Positions 1 through 5,659 are shown, counted from the first letter of the stretch. The stretch is DNA of 6,241 nt from Desulfomonile tiedjei (GCA_020718965.1 DYRE01000136.1:1-6241); one strand, 5' to 3'. Translations and numbers: made by a program. The notes: generated by a model not told the origin, from the letters alone.

Positions 1-1
1 C

Positions 2-520
2 AACGGAACATGGTATGTCTCGGAGACCAGAATGGGACCTATGGTACACGCCAATCTTCTTCCCGGTGAAGAAAATTCGGGAAAACTTGTGGCGCTCGTT
101 CGCAACCAGGCCAAGGTCATAGCGGAGGATCGAAACATTGACATGGTTATTGTGGATGGAGCTCCGGGAGTTGGTTGCCCGGTTATTTCATCCATCACAG
201 GTGTCGATCACGTAGTTATCGTTACCGAACCCACCATGTCGGGACTTCACGACATGAAGAGGGCCGCCGAACTAGTTGCGGGTTTTGGAACGCCGATTTC
301 CCTTGTAATCAATAAATGGGATATTCATCCGGGAATGGCGTTGGAAATAGAGGAGTATGGGAAATCAACAAATATCCATCTGGCTGGGAAAATTCCTTAC
401 GACAGGGCTGTGACTGACTCTATGGTCAGACGAAGGGCCGTGGTCGAAGAAGACCCCGGACCGGCAAGCAAAGCGATAATGGATGTATGGAAAGTTATAA
501 GCCAGCACATCTGTCAATGA
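2..520 (+). CDS. MinD-superfamily P-loop ATPase, inserted-ferredoxin type, C-terminal part
   Basis: The 5' end lies outside the window; the frame is open from base 2, so about 172 residues are visible. The reading VSETRMGPMVHA, then GEENSGKL, then the Walker B-like stretch VIVDGAPGVGCPV (about 150-185) and ITGVDHVVIVTEPTMSGLHD are hallmarks of MinD/Mrp-like ATPases that carry a ferredoxin domain inserted near the N-terminus (COG1149 type). The deviant Walker A motif and the ferredoxin cysteines would be upstream and cannot be checked. The INKWD segment (about 312-326) fits the nucleotide base-binding loop. Family members are cytoplasmic ATPases, often paired, thought to act in Fe-S or metal-cofactor handling; the exact substrate is not established. 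It is followed after 13 nt by a MIP18-family gene and then by a NifU-like gene, which favours an Fe-S assembly or delivery role over cell-division placement. The family call is firm; the role is inferred. Confidence 0.87.
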   Translation, partial: NGTWYVSETRMGPMVHANLLPGEENSGKLVALVRNQAKVIAEDRNIDMVIVDGAPGVGCPVISSITGVDHVVIVTEPTMSGLHDMKRAAELVAGFGTPISLVINKWDIHPGMALEIEEYGKSTNIHLAGKIPYDRAVTDSMVRRRAVVEEDPGPASKAIMDVWKVISQHICQ

Positions 521-533
521 AAGAGAAGCCGAG

Positions 534-824
534 ATGAACATGAATATGCTGGAAGATGATATAAAGACCGCATTGAGTGAAGTGTTAGATCCGGAAACAC
601 GGTTAAGCGTAATGCGAATGGGTGTGATAAAAGACCTTAAAATTGGCAATGAAGGCGAAGTTAGTGTGGTTTTCAGACCCGCTTCTCCCACATGTCCAAT
701 GGCTTATGGATTGGCTAACAGTATCAAAATGAAGATCGCATCCGTCAAAGGCGTAAACTCTGTTGTTCTCAAAGTAGAAAATTTTTCCAAAGCTGAGCAT
801 CTGGAGTCGGTTATAAATTCTTGA
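534..824 (+). CDS. MIP18-family (DUF59) Fe-S cluster assembly protein
   Basis: This is a 96-residue protein of typical length for a single-domain MIP18/PaaD/SufT-like protein. The family's DPE motif is at residues 19-21, followed by the hydrophobic MGVIKDLKI strand. The conserved cysteine is C54 in SPTCPMA, corresponding to the TxGCP-type motif. The end of the domain (VKGVNSVVLKVENF, about 71-84) matches the usual GV-x-x-V-x-V strand. Homologues help mature or target [Fe-S] proteins, and in many bacteria they sit next to or are fused to Mrp-type ATPases, as seen here with the gene 13 nt upstream. The start is uncertain within a few codons because ATG occurs at 534, 540 and 546. The purine-rich GAGAAG just before 534 favours the first. 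There is no PPW-like C-terminal motif, so it is a variant of the family rather than a classical PaaD. Confidence 0.82.
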   Translation: MNMNMLEDDIKTALSEVLDPETRLSVMRMGVIKDLKIGNEGEVSVVFRPASPTCPMAYGLANSIKMKIASVKGVNSVVLKVENFSKAEHLESVINS

Positions 825-837
825 CATATCAATGCTG

Positions 838-843
838 AGGAGG
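838..843 (+). promoter_or_regulatory. Shine-Dalgarno AGGAGG that decides a GTG start
   Basis: A perfect AGGAGG lies 9 nt before GTG 853. An in-frame ATG at 832 lies upstream of this site and could not use it, and the residues it would add (LRRFFA) do not belong to the FmdB family. The GTG start is therefore preferred. Confidence 0.8.
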
Positions 844-852
844 TTTTTCGCT

Positions 853-1104
853 GTGCCTATAAAAGAATTTAAATGCCTCGATTGTGGTGTTACAAATGAA
901 TTGATTGTTGATATCGGTAGAAATTCCGACCAGAAAATTTGTCGATCGTGTGGTTCTAACCAATTAGAGGCTATATTGTCTGCGCCTTCCCCTCTTGTTT
1001 CAAAGACTCCTGAACACGCCCATTTCGGAGGTTCCTGCTGCGGTTCCAGTCCCGATAAACAGGGATGTGTTCCTGGAAGCTGCTGTGGCGCCACGAAACC
1101 GTAA
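853..1104 (+). CDS. FmdB-type zinc-ribbon protein with cysteine-rich tail
   Basis: Read from GTG 853, this is an 83-residue protein beginning (M)PIKEFKCLDCG, the standard opening of FmdB-family putative regulatory or zinc-ribbon proteins. The zinc ribbon is formed by C8-x2-C11 and C30-x2-C33 (KICRSCGS), followed by the LEAILSAPS segment usual in the family. After a linker, the C-terminal 24 residues hold five more cysteines: two CC pairs (C62-C63 and C78-C79, each in a GSCCG context) and C72. That tail could bind a second metal ion or an Fe-S precursor, but this is inference. FmdB proteins are small cytoplasmic proteins of unclear biochemical role. The position between MIP18 and NifU-like genes suggests a link to metal-centre assembly. 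No DNA-binding domain beyond the ribbon is visible, so a transcription-factor role is not supported by sequence alone. Confidence 0.8.
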   Translation: MPIKEFKCLDCGVTNELIVDIGRNSDQKICRSCGSNQLEAILSAPSPLVSKTPEHAHFGGSCCGSSPDKQGCVPGSCCGATKP

Positions 1105-1133
1105 TAACACAAATTTTCAAGAGAGATAGTTGT

Positions 1134-1550
1134 ATGAAATCCGATGACGAAATTTTTGACGACATTGAAGGACTAATCCTCAAAGAAGCCGCGAAATTTT
1201 ATTCTCCCGCAGTTATAGAGCATTTTAATAATCCTCAAAATTTCGGGGAGATTGAAGACGCTGACGCTAATACTTACATGAGCGGCATCTGTGGCGACAC
1301 AATAGGAATATTCGTCAAGTTGACCGGTGACAAAATATCTAATATTGGTTTTGTAACCAATGGCTGTGGCGCCACGATCTCCTGCGCAAGCGCATTGACG
1401 TGTATGGCCAAAGACAGGAACCTGAATGAGGCCCGTAACATATCGTCCCAACAATTGATCGAATTTTTGGGAGGACTCCCCATAGAAAACACGCACTGCG
1501 CTGATCTGGCTGTTAACACACTTAGAGGAGCTTTGGCTAAACTATCATGA
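1134..1550 (+). CDS. NifU/IscU-type Fe-S cluster scaffold protein, stand-alone
   Basis: This 138-residue protein consists of a single NifU N-terminal (IscU-like) domain. The opening YSPAVIEHFNNPQNFGEI (about 23-40) is the conserved helix and NP-x-N-x-G motif. All cluster-binding residues are present: C53-G-D55, C78 in NGCGA, and H121-C122 near the end. The Asp two after the first Cys, which governs cluster transfer in IscU, is also kept. Two extra cysteines, C84 and C90, follow the second ligand. The C-terminal NifU domain and the Bfd-like ferredoxin domain of long NifU proteins are absent. An LPPVK chaperone-recognition motif is not evident; LGGLPIENTHC replaces that region. The ATG at 1134 was chosen because GAGAG lies 8 nt upstream; a longer frame from 1065 would overlap the zinc-ribbon gene. 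No cysteine desulfurase gene is nearby, so sulfur must come from elsewhere. The gene's last bases overlap the next start. Confidence 0.9.
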   Translation: MKSDDEIFDDIEGLILKEAAKFYSPAVIEHFNNPQNFGEIEDADANTYMSGICGDTIGIFVKLTGDKISNIGFVTNGCGATISCASALTCMAKDRNLNEARNISSQQLIEFLGGLPIENTHCADLAVNTLRGALAKLS

Positions 1551-1936
1551 CTAACAGGAAACATTTCAAGGCCTGTGTTTTTGTTGAACACGGGGGCGAT
1601 GTATCTTCCATATTAAAGCTTTTGGAATCTCTTGATATAAATGCGGAGGTTTTTTCTGAGCCTGACTCTGCGCTTCTTAAACATAAAAAGGAAGCGTTTG
1701 ACCTAATAATAGCTGAAGACGACACCAAGACGGACAAGGGCTTAAAACTGATAAATGAGTTCGTGACCGTTAACTGGATGACTTCTTCAGTTCCTATTAG
1801 TGATCTTGATGAGGTTTCTATTCATGATCGTACTGAGGGTCTTGGAATATTAGGACACATGAGTCATTTGGCCGACGTAATCTCTTTGAAACCACTTATG
1901 GACAAATTTAAGAAGTTTCACCAGGTTCAGAGTTAG
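1547..1936 (+). CDS. Degenerate response-regulator receiver-like protein (pseudo-receiver)
   Basis: This is a 129-residue, single-domain protein whose ATG overlaps the scaffold gene's TGA (ATGA), implying translational coupling. The layout fits a CheY-like receiver fold: a first strand KACVFVEH (8-15), a helix with ILKLLESLD, a second strand NAEVFSE, a helix with SALLKHKK, a third strand FDLIIAED (51-58), and a late SLKPL (113-117) matching the conserved Lys-Pro after strand five. The phospho-acceptor Asp appears replaced by E57, and the acidic pair after strand one reads E14-H15. It probably cannot be phosphorylated in the usual way and may mimic an active state or simply bind a partner. There is no output domain. 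The region between strands three and five aligns poorly, so the fold call is moderate. A partner among the Fe-S genes upstream is inferred only from coupling. Confidence 0.6.
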   Translation: MTNRKHFKACVFVEHGGDVSSILKLLESLDINAEVFSEPDSALLKHKKEAFDLIIAEDDTKTDKGLKLINEFVTVNWMTSSVPISDLDEVSIHDRTEGLGILGHMSHLADVISLKPLMDKFKKFHQVQS

Positions 1937-2024
1937 GCTTGGGGAGTTTTGTACTACCAGCGGTTATTGAATTTCCATTGACGATGAGACGTGGAATTTG
2001 ACTCGTCTCGCAGAGAACGCAATT

Positions 2025-2375
2025 CTACCAGGAATGTGAGATTGCTTCCGATACGCATACCGAGACACAAGGTAGAGCCGGCCGATCATTTCCGGAAGGT
2101 TTGCACCGCTCACATTCGTATTTGAGTTTATTTTTCTTTTCAGGGATCACTGTAGTCTGTGGTTGCTCATTCATAGGATCATAAGGGTCCTCGTCAACCA
2201 CCTCAAAGATCTGCGCTGGACAGACTCCTACACACGCGCCACAGGCATTGCACTTGTCAGTGTCTATGGTAATGAAATAGTCTCCAGATCCGTCGCTGTA
2301 TCCGTAGTTAACCAGCATCTTAAAATTAATACGAACCCCCTTGGATTCTATTTCCCGCTTTTGCCTTTTTGACAT
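2025..2375 (-). CDS. 2x[4Fe-4S] ferredoxin of the class I benzoyl-CoA reductase activase operon (BzdM-like)
   Basis: Read from ATG 2375 this is a 116-residue ferredoxin. The first cluster motif is C42-x2-C45-x2-C48-x3-C52-P (CNACGACVGVCP). The second is C88-x2-C91, then C103-x3-C107 in PCVSVC, giving eight ligands for two [4Fe-4S] clusters. The second motif has an 11-residue insertion between its second and third cysteines, and about 35 residues separate the motifs, so it is not a minimal clostridial ferredoxin. The gene is last in a three-gene operon behind two BcrA/BcrD-type ATPases, overlapping the middle gene by 28 nt. Its likely role is to pass low-potential electrons to the activase, as ferredoxin does for class I benzoyl-CoA reductase. 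The start is uncertain: ATG 2375 has no clear Shine-Dalgarno, while ATG 2318 has AAGGGGG about 17 nt upstream, too far for a normal site. Confidence 0.8.
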   Translation of the reverse strand: MSKRQKREIESKGVRINFKMLVNYGYSDGSGDYFITIDTDKCNACGACVGVCPAQIFEVVDEDPYDPMNEQPQTTVIPEKKNKLKYECERCKPSGNDRPALPCVSVCVSEAISHSW

Positions 2376-3232
2376 AAAGCGTAACCAAACAACGCCGCGC
2401 CGACAGCTCCAGCTAGTTGGGTATCCCATACTGTTTTTAGCGGTTCAAGACCTATTTTCTTTGTAAGCCTTCCAATAACGCCGTAGTTCTTGGCCATTCC
2501 TCCTGTAATTGCAAATTCAGGCTCAACCCCTACCCTTTCCAGGAGACAATAGATACGATCGGCCATGGCTGAGCAATATGCGGCCAAGACTTCGTTTGTG
2601 CTCACTCCCTTTCTCAGAAGACTTGTGGCCTCGGATTTGGCATAGACTACGCATGTGCTCGAAACGGCCACGGGTTCATTTTCTACCAGATATGATCGAT
2701 CTCCAACTTCTCCAATACACACAGAAAGAAGGTCTGCAAATACCTCCATCCCCCTGCCCGTCCCCGCGGCGCATTTGTCATTCATGAGGAAGTTTGTCAC
2801 TTTACCCTTCTCGTCACAACGGATCACCTTGATGTCCTGTCCACCTACATCGAGAACAGTTCTAACTTTGGGGCCATATAAGAAATTGGCTCCTCTGGCA
2901 TGGCAAGCAATCTCAGTGACCGTTCTGTCAGCCATCGGTACGTTAACCCGGCCATAACCGGTTCCTATAGAATAATCTATTCTGTGTTCACTTAATGTCG
3001 TTTTTTCCAGAGCAAATTTTAGAGCGTTTCGGGCACTGTTGGGACTGTTTGACCCAGTTCTCATGTTCCCATATGCGAACATTTGACCATCCACCATTAT
3101 TACTGCCTGCGAACTTACTGAACCGACGTCTACCCCAAGAGTTATGAACTGCGCCTCTTCCCAACGGATATCGGGATTGTTCCAGTTGGTTTCAGCCCAT
3201 TGCCAGAATTCCCCCTTTTTCTCCTTCTCCAT
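2348..3232 (-). CDS. bzdQ: BadF/BadG/BcrA/BcrD-family ATPase, BzdQ-like activase subunit
   Basis: This 294-residue protein is an ASKHA-fold ATPase of the family that includes benzoyl-CoA reductase activase subunits and HgdC. The phosphate-1 motif is LGVDVGSVSSQAVI (32-45), the phosphate-2 motif is LDVGGQDIK (127-135), and the adenosine motif is ITGGMAKN (242-249). The two Cys that ligate the [4Fe-4S] cluster bridging the dimer are C154 (NDKCAAGTG) and C194 (SSTCVVYAKSE). An N-terminal extension with EFWQWAETNW precedes the ATPase core; from memory this is a feature of BzdQ-type subunits. The role would be ATP-driven transfer of electrons from ferredoxin to a radical-type reductase. The start at ATG 3232 is set by GGAGG 8 nt upstream; an in-frame TTG at 3295 is less credible. 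The first gene of the operon lies 91 nt upstream. It could instead serve a related aryl-CoA reductase or, less likely, a 2-hydroxyacyl-CoA dehydratase. Confidence 0.8.
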   Translation of the reverse strand: MEKEKKGEFWQWAETNWNNPDIRWEEAQFITLGVDVGSVSSQAVIMVDGQMFAYGNMRTGSNSPNSARNALKFALEKTTLSEHRIDYSIGTGYGRVNVPMADRTVTEIACHARGANFLYGPKVRTVLDVGGQDIKVIRCDEKGKVTNFLMNDKCAAGTGRGMEVFADLLSVCIGEVGDRSYLVENEPVAVSSTCVVYAKSEATSLLRKGVSTNEVLAAYCSAMADRIYCLLERVGVEPEFAITGGMAKNYGVIGRLTKKIGLEPLKTVWDTQLAGAVGAALFGYALCQKGKSGK

Positions 3233-3240
3233 CTGTATAT

Positions 3241-3245
3241 CCTCC
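3241..3245 (-). promoter_or_regulatory. Shine-Dalgarno GGAGG for the BzdQ-like gene
   Basis: CCTCC on the + strand reads GGAGG on the coding strand, 8 nt before ATG 3232. This supports the 294-residue product over a longer one starting at TTG 3295. Confidence 0.75.
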
Positions 3246-3323
3246 GATTTTGTTGTTCTGCTGCTGGAAACCTCCCGGGAATTAGCGATTCGCAAACTCG
3301 GCTTTTAAAAACTGACCCCAGTC

Positions 3324-4094
3324 CTATTTTTTGGCCGCAATTACAGCAGCGCCTATTGCTGCGCCGTAATCCGGATCCTCAGGGATGAATATTCTGTCAA
3401 CCCCAAGTTCCCTTTGCAGGGCGGTTGTAAAACCGGGATTATGCGCCAGACCTCCTAACATAACGATGTCTGGATTTATACCAATCCGCCTTATCATGGA
3501 TACTATTCTACTCGCCATAGCATCGTGGATCGCTCTGCTGATATCTTTTGTCTCTGTTTTCGCATGAATAAGGCCCACAACTTCGGATTCCGCAAAAATT
3601 GCGCACTGAGCGTTAATTGAAATGGGGTTGTCCGAAGAAAGAGCAAGAGCTCCCAATTCAGCCAACGGTGTCTCGAGCGCCCGACCCATTGCCTCGATAA
3701 ACGCTCCCGCTCCCGCTGCGCATTTTTCATTAATGGCAAAGTCTACGACGTTGCCTTTTTCATCAAACTTCACGGCGCGCCCTTCTTCAGCGCCGACGTC
3801 AACTGCTGTCCTGCTATTCGGGAAAAAATAGTGAGCCACTGCCGCAATTGCCTTAACATCATTTACGTTCACATCAGCTCCCTTGATTGATTTTGCCCCT
3901 GACCCTGTTCCACCGATATGTTCAATGTCTTCCGGCTCTACACAAGCATTATTGAGCGCCATTTCGAATGAAGCCTTAACCGCCTGAGCCTGTTCAAAAC
4001 CAGTTAACACAAGACCTTTACCTATTATTTGGCCATCCTTGAGGATTATGGTCTTGGTATTCTTAGCTCCACAGTCAATTCCTGCGGTGATCAT
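3324..4094 (-). CDS. bzdP: BadF/BadG/BcrA/BcrD-family ATPase, BzdP-like activase subunit
   Basis: This 256-residue protein is the first gene of the leftward operon and the smaller partner of the BzdQ-like subunit. The phosphate-1 motif is AGIDCGAKNTKTIIL (4-18), the adenosine motif is VMLGGLAHNPG (211-221), and the C-terminal DYGAAIGAAV is typical. Cluster ligands are C125 (NEKCAAGAG) and C164 (NAQCAIFAESE). The phosphate-2 motif is unusual: DVGAEEGR (99-106) replaces the DxGGQDxK kept in its partner, so the two ATP sites may not be equivalent. In class I benzoyl-CoA reductases the two ATPase subunits form a heterodimer with one shared [4Fe-4S] cluster, and this pair fits that arrangement. 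ATG 4094 is supported by AAGGAGG 8 nt upstream. No reductase subunit gene (BzdN/BzdO or BcrB/BcrC type) precedes it. The family is certain; the substrate of the complex is inferred. Confidence 0.78.
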   Translation of the reverse strand: MITAGIDCGAKNTKTIILKDGQIIGKGLVLTGFEQAQAVKASFEMALNNACVEPEDIEHIGGTGSGAKSIKGADVNVNDVKAIAAVAHYFFPNSRTAVDVGAEEGRAVKFDEKGNVVDFAINEKCAAGAGAFIEAMGRALETPLAELGALALSSDNPISINAQCAIFAESEVVGLIHAKTETKDISRAIHDAMASRIVSMIRRIGINPDIVMLGGLAHNPGFTTALQRELGVDRIFIPEDPDYGAAIGAAVIAAKK

Positions 4095-4102
4095 TTCTGA
4101 AA

Positions 4103-4109
4103 CCTCCTT
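4103..4109 (-). promoter_or_regulatory. Shine-Dalgarno AAGGAGG for the BzdP-like gene
   Basis: On the coding strand AAGGAGG sits 8 nt before ATG 4094. It is a strong site and confirms that translation of the operon begins here. Confidence 0.8.
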
Positions 4110-4261
4110 CTAATTCGGCAGACGGCTAATATAGGTCATATTATCAATTTATTTATTTTATTTTTTTCAGTCCCAAACCTTCCAGGAAAATATCGATTCT
4201 GTTTTTCGTGACCACTTCGTCTCCTATGGTATCCTCATTTGAACAAAGACGATTCCCAAAC

Positions 4262-4290
4262 TTGCAACATTCTTGACTAAGACTTAATAT
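4262..4290 (+). promoter_or_regulatory. Possible sigma70 promoter TTGCAA-17-TAATAT
   Basis: TTGCAA (4262-4267) and TAATAT (4285-4290) are separated by 17 nt, each matching four of six consensus bases. Transcription would start near 4297, just before GGGGAGG at 4305-4311, giving a short leader of about 27 nt for the gene at 4324. This is a plausible match, not a proof; TTGACT at 4273-4278 has no matching -10. Confidence 0.4.
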
Positions 4291-4323
4291 GTCCGCAAGT
4301 TATTGGGGAGGTTTCACAGACTC

Positions 4324-4851
4324 ATGGAAGAGGAAATTCTTGTCAATCCCGAGATAAGCGCCATATACGAAACCTTCGAGGAGCTTATGGCGGAGAATTC
4401 GGGACATGAATTGGACTATCTTGAGTTGGTCTCACTGGACCCGCTATCCATGGACACTGCAACCCTTGCTTTTTCTTTAAGCCGTTTCGTCCGCATGTCT
4501 GGTCCTCTCATGGAAAAGCTACTTCTAACTCTTGGCGAAGACGATTCTCCCGGACTTAAGGAAATATTTGAGAGCAAGGGATTAGAGTTGGACAAGAATC
4601 AGGCCCAAAAACTTCGCAACATCATTTTCTCTTTCAGGGACTCAGAGGATGGAGAAGCGGGTTCCAATCTTGTCAAGGCGTTGCAACTCATGACTATTTC
4701 CAGGCAGCGCCGTCGAGTAACCCTCAACCTCGGAGAATCCTACAAAGCTCCTGATGAAGGCTGGATCGAGGAAGACTTCGGTGGAGATGAGAACGCACGC
4801 GAGATGGTCAGGTCAATAGAGGATCCTCATTGGGACGAACGGGAGGAATAA
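4324..4851 (+). CDS. Acidic hypothetical protein
   Basis: I do not recognise this family. The product has 175 residues, is strongly acidic and mostly helical by eye, and has no signal peptide, membrane segment or cysteine. The middle (about 45-105) alternates amphipathic helices. After it comes a basic patch, SRQRRRVTLNL (126-136), and a very acidic, Trp-containing tail (about 143-175, with GWIEEDFGGDE and a final DEREE). ATG 4324 is preferred because GGGGAGG (4305-4311) lies 12 nt upstream; an alternative TTG at 4303 would begin inside the leader just before that site. The next gene begins 7 nt after the stop with the same 12-nt ribosome-binding spacing, so the two are very likely cotranscribed and may act together. 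It appears to be a cytoplasmic protein of unknown role. Confidence 0.75.
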   Translation: MEEEILVNPEISAIYETFEELMAENSGHELDYLELVSLDPLSMDTATLAFSLSRFVRMSGPLMEKLLLTLGEDDSPGLKEIFESKGLELDKNQAQKLRNIIFSFRDSEDGEAGSNLVKALQLMTISRQRRRVTLNLGESYKAPDEGWIEEDFGGDENAREMVRSIEDPHWDEREE

Positions 4852-4858
4852 GTCTCTT

Positions 4859-5659
4859 ATGCAACTGGAAAACTATTTAACCCCATTATCCGAAAAGGGT
4901 CATAAGGTCCTGGACCTTATCAAGTTAAACAAAAAACACGCGTCTGAATTGATGGAAAGTCTTTCCCGAGAAGAGCAGGTCAATCTGGTTTCAAGCGAAG
5001 CTCTTACTGATCCCCGGAATGCTCAGGAAATAGTGTTTCTCCTCGATGATCACTCAGGAAAGAACCTTGTAAAAGACTTGGGAGACCGCACGCTATTTCG
5101 CCTCATGAAATCGCAGTGCTCCACTCACATCGGAGTCCTCACCCTGGTAGACCCACAGCGCGTGCAATCAATTCTGGACCTTGACTCGGAATTGTTTTCT
5201 TCAAAGGGAGTCACCGACCCTCAGACGGCCTACCACTGGCTAGTGAGTTTTCTGGAGGAAACCGAGGAGACTTTTTCTGAAGTTCTCAAGAGTCTGGACA
5301 TCAAACTTGTCGCCTCCGCTTTCCAGGACAAATTAGTACGACCGGGAATTCAAACCATGACGGTTTCTGATGAAGAATCCGAGGTAGCGTTTCCTGCAGA
5401 CTTCTTGGTGAAATTGGACAGAGGCGAGTTAAAACCTGATGATCTTGAACTCACCGATGAAGAAACACTGGATATTCTCAAAAAGATTTATCTTCTCGAC
5501 GAAGCTTATTTCCTCGAACTGGTCTCACTAATGATGCGCGAAGAAGACTTGAAAACCCGAACGGCCGAAGAAGCTCTGTCGCGTATTAATGAGCAGGTCG
5601 GAGACATGAAGGAGATTGTGCAGGAAGCCGAAGATATGTTTGTGCCACTGGATATTTGA
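4859..5659 (+). CDS. Acidic helical protein resembling DUF6178
   Basis: The product has 266 residues and is acidic and helical. Its pattern resembles DUF6178 proteins of deltaproteobacteria as I remember them: LVKDLGDRTLFRLMK (70-84), then VDPQRVQSILDLDSELF (97-113), a Trp-Leu pair at 127-128 (YHWLVSFLEE), LKSLDIKLVASAFQDKLV (143-160), and a closing EAEDMFVPLDI (256-266) matching the A-x-x-M-x-x-PL ending. That family is usually longer, so this may be a short version or a distant relative. No catalytic motif, cofactor site, signal peptide or membrane segment is visible. GGGAGG at 4841-4846, inside the end of the previous gene, serves as its ribosome-binding site, indicating coupled expression. 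Transcription probably ends at the hairpin at 5694-5716. Function is unknown; a role in repeated helix-helix protein contacts is only a guess. Confidence 0.75.
   Translation: MQLENYLTPLSEKGHKVLDLIKLNKKHASELMESLSREEQVNLVSSEALTDPRNAQEIVFLLDDHSGKNLVKDLGDRTLFRLMKSQCSTHIGVLTLVDPQRVQSILDLDSELFSSKGVTDPQTAYHWLVSFLEETEETFSEVLKSLDIKLVASAFQDKLVRPGIQTMTVSDEESEVAFPADFLVKLDRGELKPDDLELTDEETLDILKKIYLLDEAYFLELVSLMMREEDLKTRTAEEALSRINEQVGDMKEIVQEAEDMFVPLDI

Larger units (their letters stand above)
4095..4323. promoter_or_regulatory. Divergent intergenic region between the activase operon and the acidic-protein pair
   Basis: These 229 nt separate two divergent operons and contain no credible coding frame. The left part (about 4130-4170) is very A/T-rich, with T-runs on the + strand. 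On the - strand it includes TATATT at about 4127-4132, a possible -10 element for the activase operon, but no convincing -35 sits 17 nt upstream. No clear operator palindrome or riboswitch-like fold was seen. The leftward promoter must lie in this region, since the BzdP-like gene has no upstream neighbour on its strand. Confidence 0.5.

Noticed and set aside
603..1112. A 169-codon open frame on the - strand across the MIP18 and zinc-ribbon genes
   Set aside because: It runs antisense to two well-supported genes, has no recognisable domain, and its length is explained by the composition of those genes.
1065..1133. N-terminal extension of the NifU-like protein by 23 residues
   Set aside because: It would overlap the end of the zinc-ribbon gene, and the added residues are not part of the family, while ATG 1134 has a well-spaced GAGAG.
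1986..2009. Inverted repeat GAGACG...CGTCTC between the convergent pseudo-receiver and ferredoxin genes
   Set aside because: The stem is only 6 bp with a 12-nt loop and no T-run on either side; a terminator is expected here but this one is not convincing.
2509..2957. Overlapping + strand open frames opposite the BzdQ-like gene
   Set aside because: They are rich in Pro, Ser and Arg, match no family, and lie antisense to a gene with conserved catalytic motifs.
3271..3276. A second GGGAGG on the - strand in the gap between the two ATPase genes
   Set aside because: No start codon lies at a usable distance, and no short gene is visible in the 91-nt gap.
4130..4170. A/T-rich tract considered as a replication origin or curved regulatory DNA
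   Set aside because: No DnaA-box cluster, iterons or repeats accompany it; it fits an ordinary promoter region.
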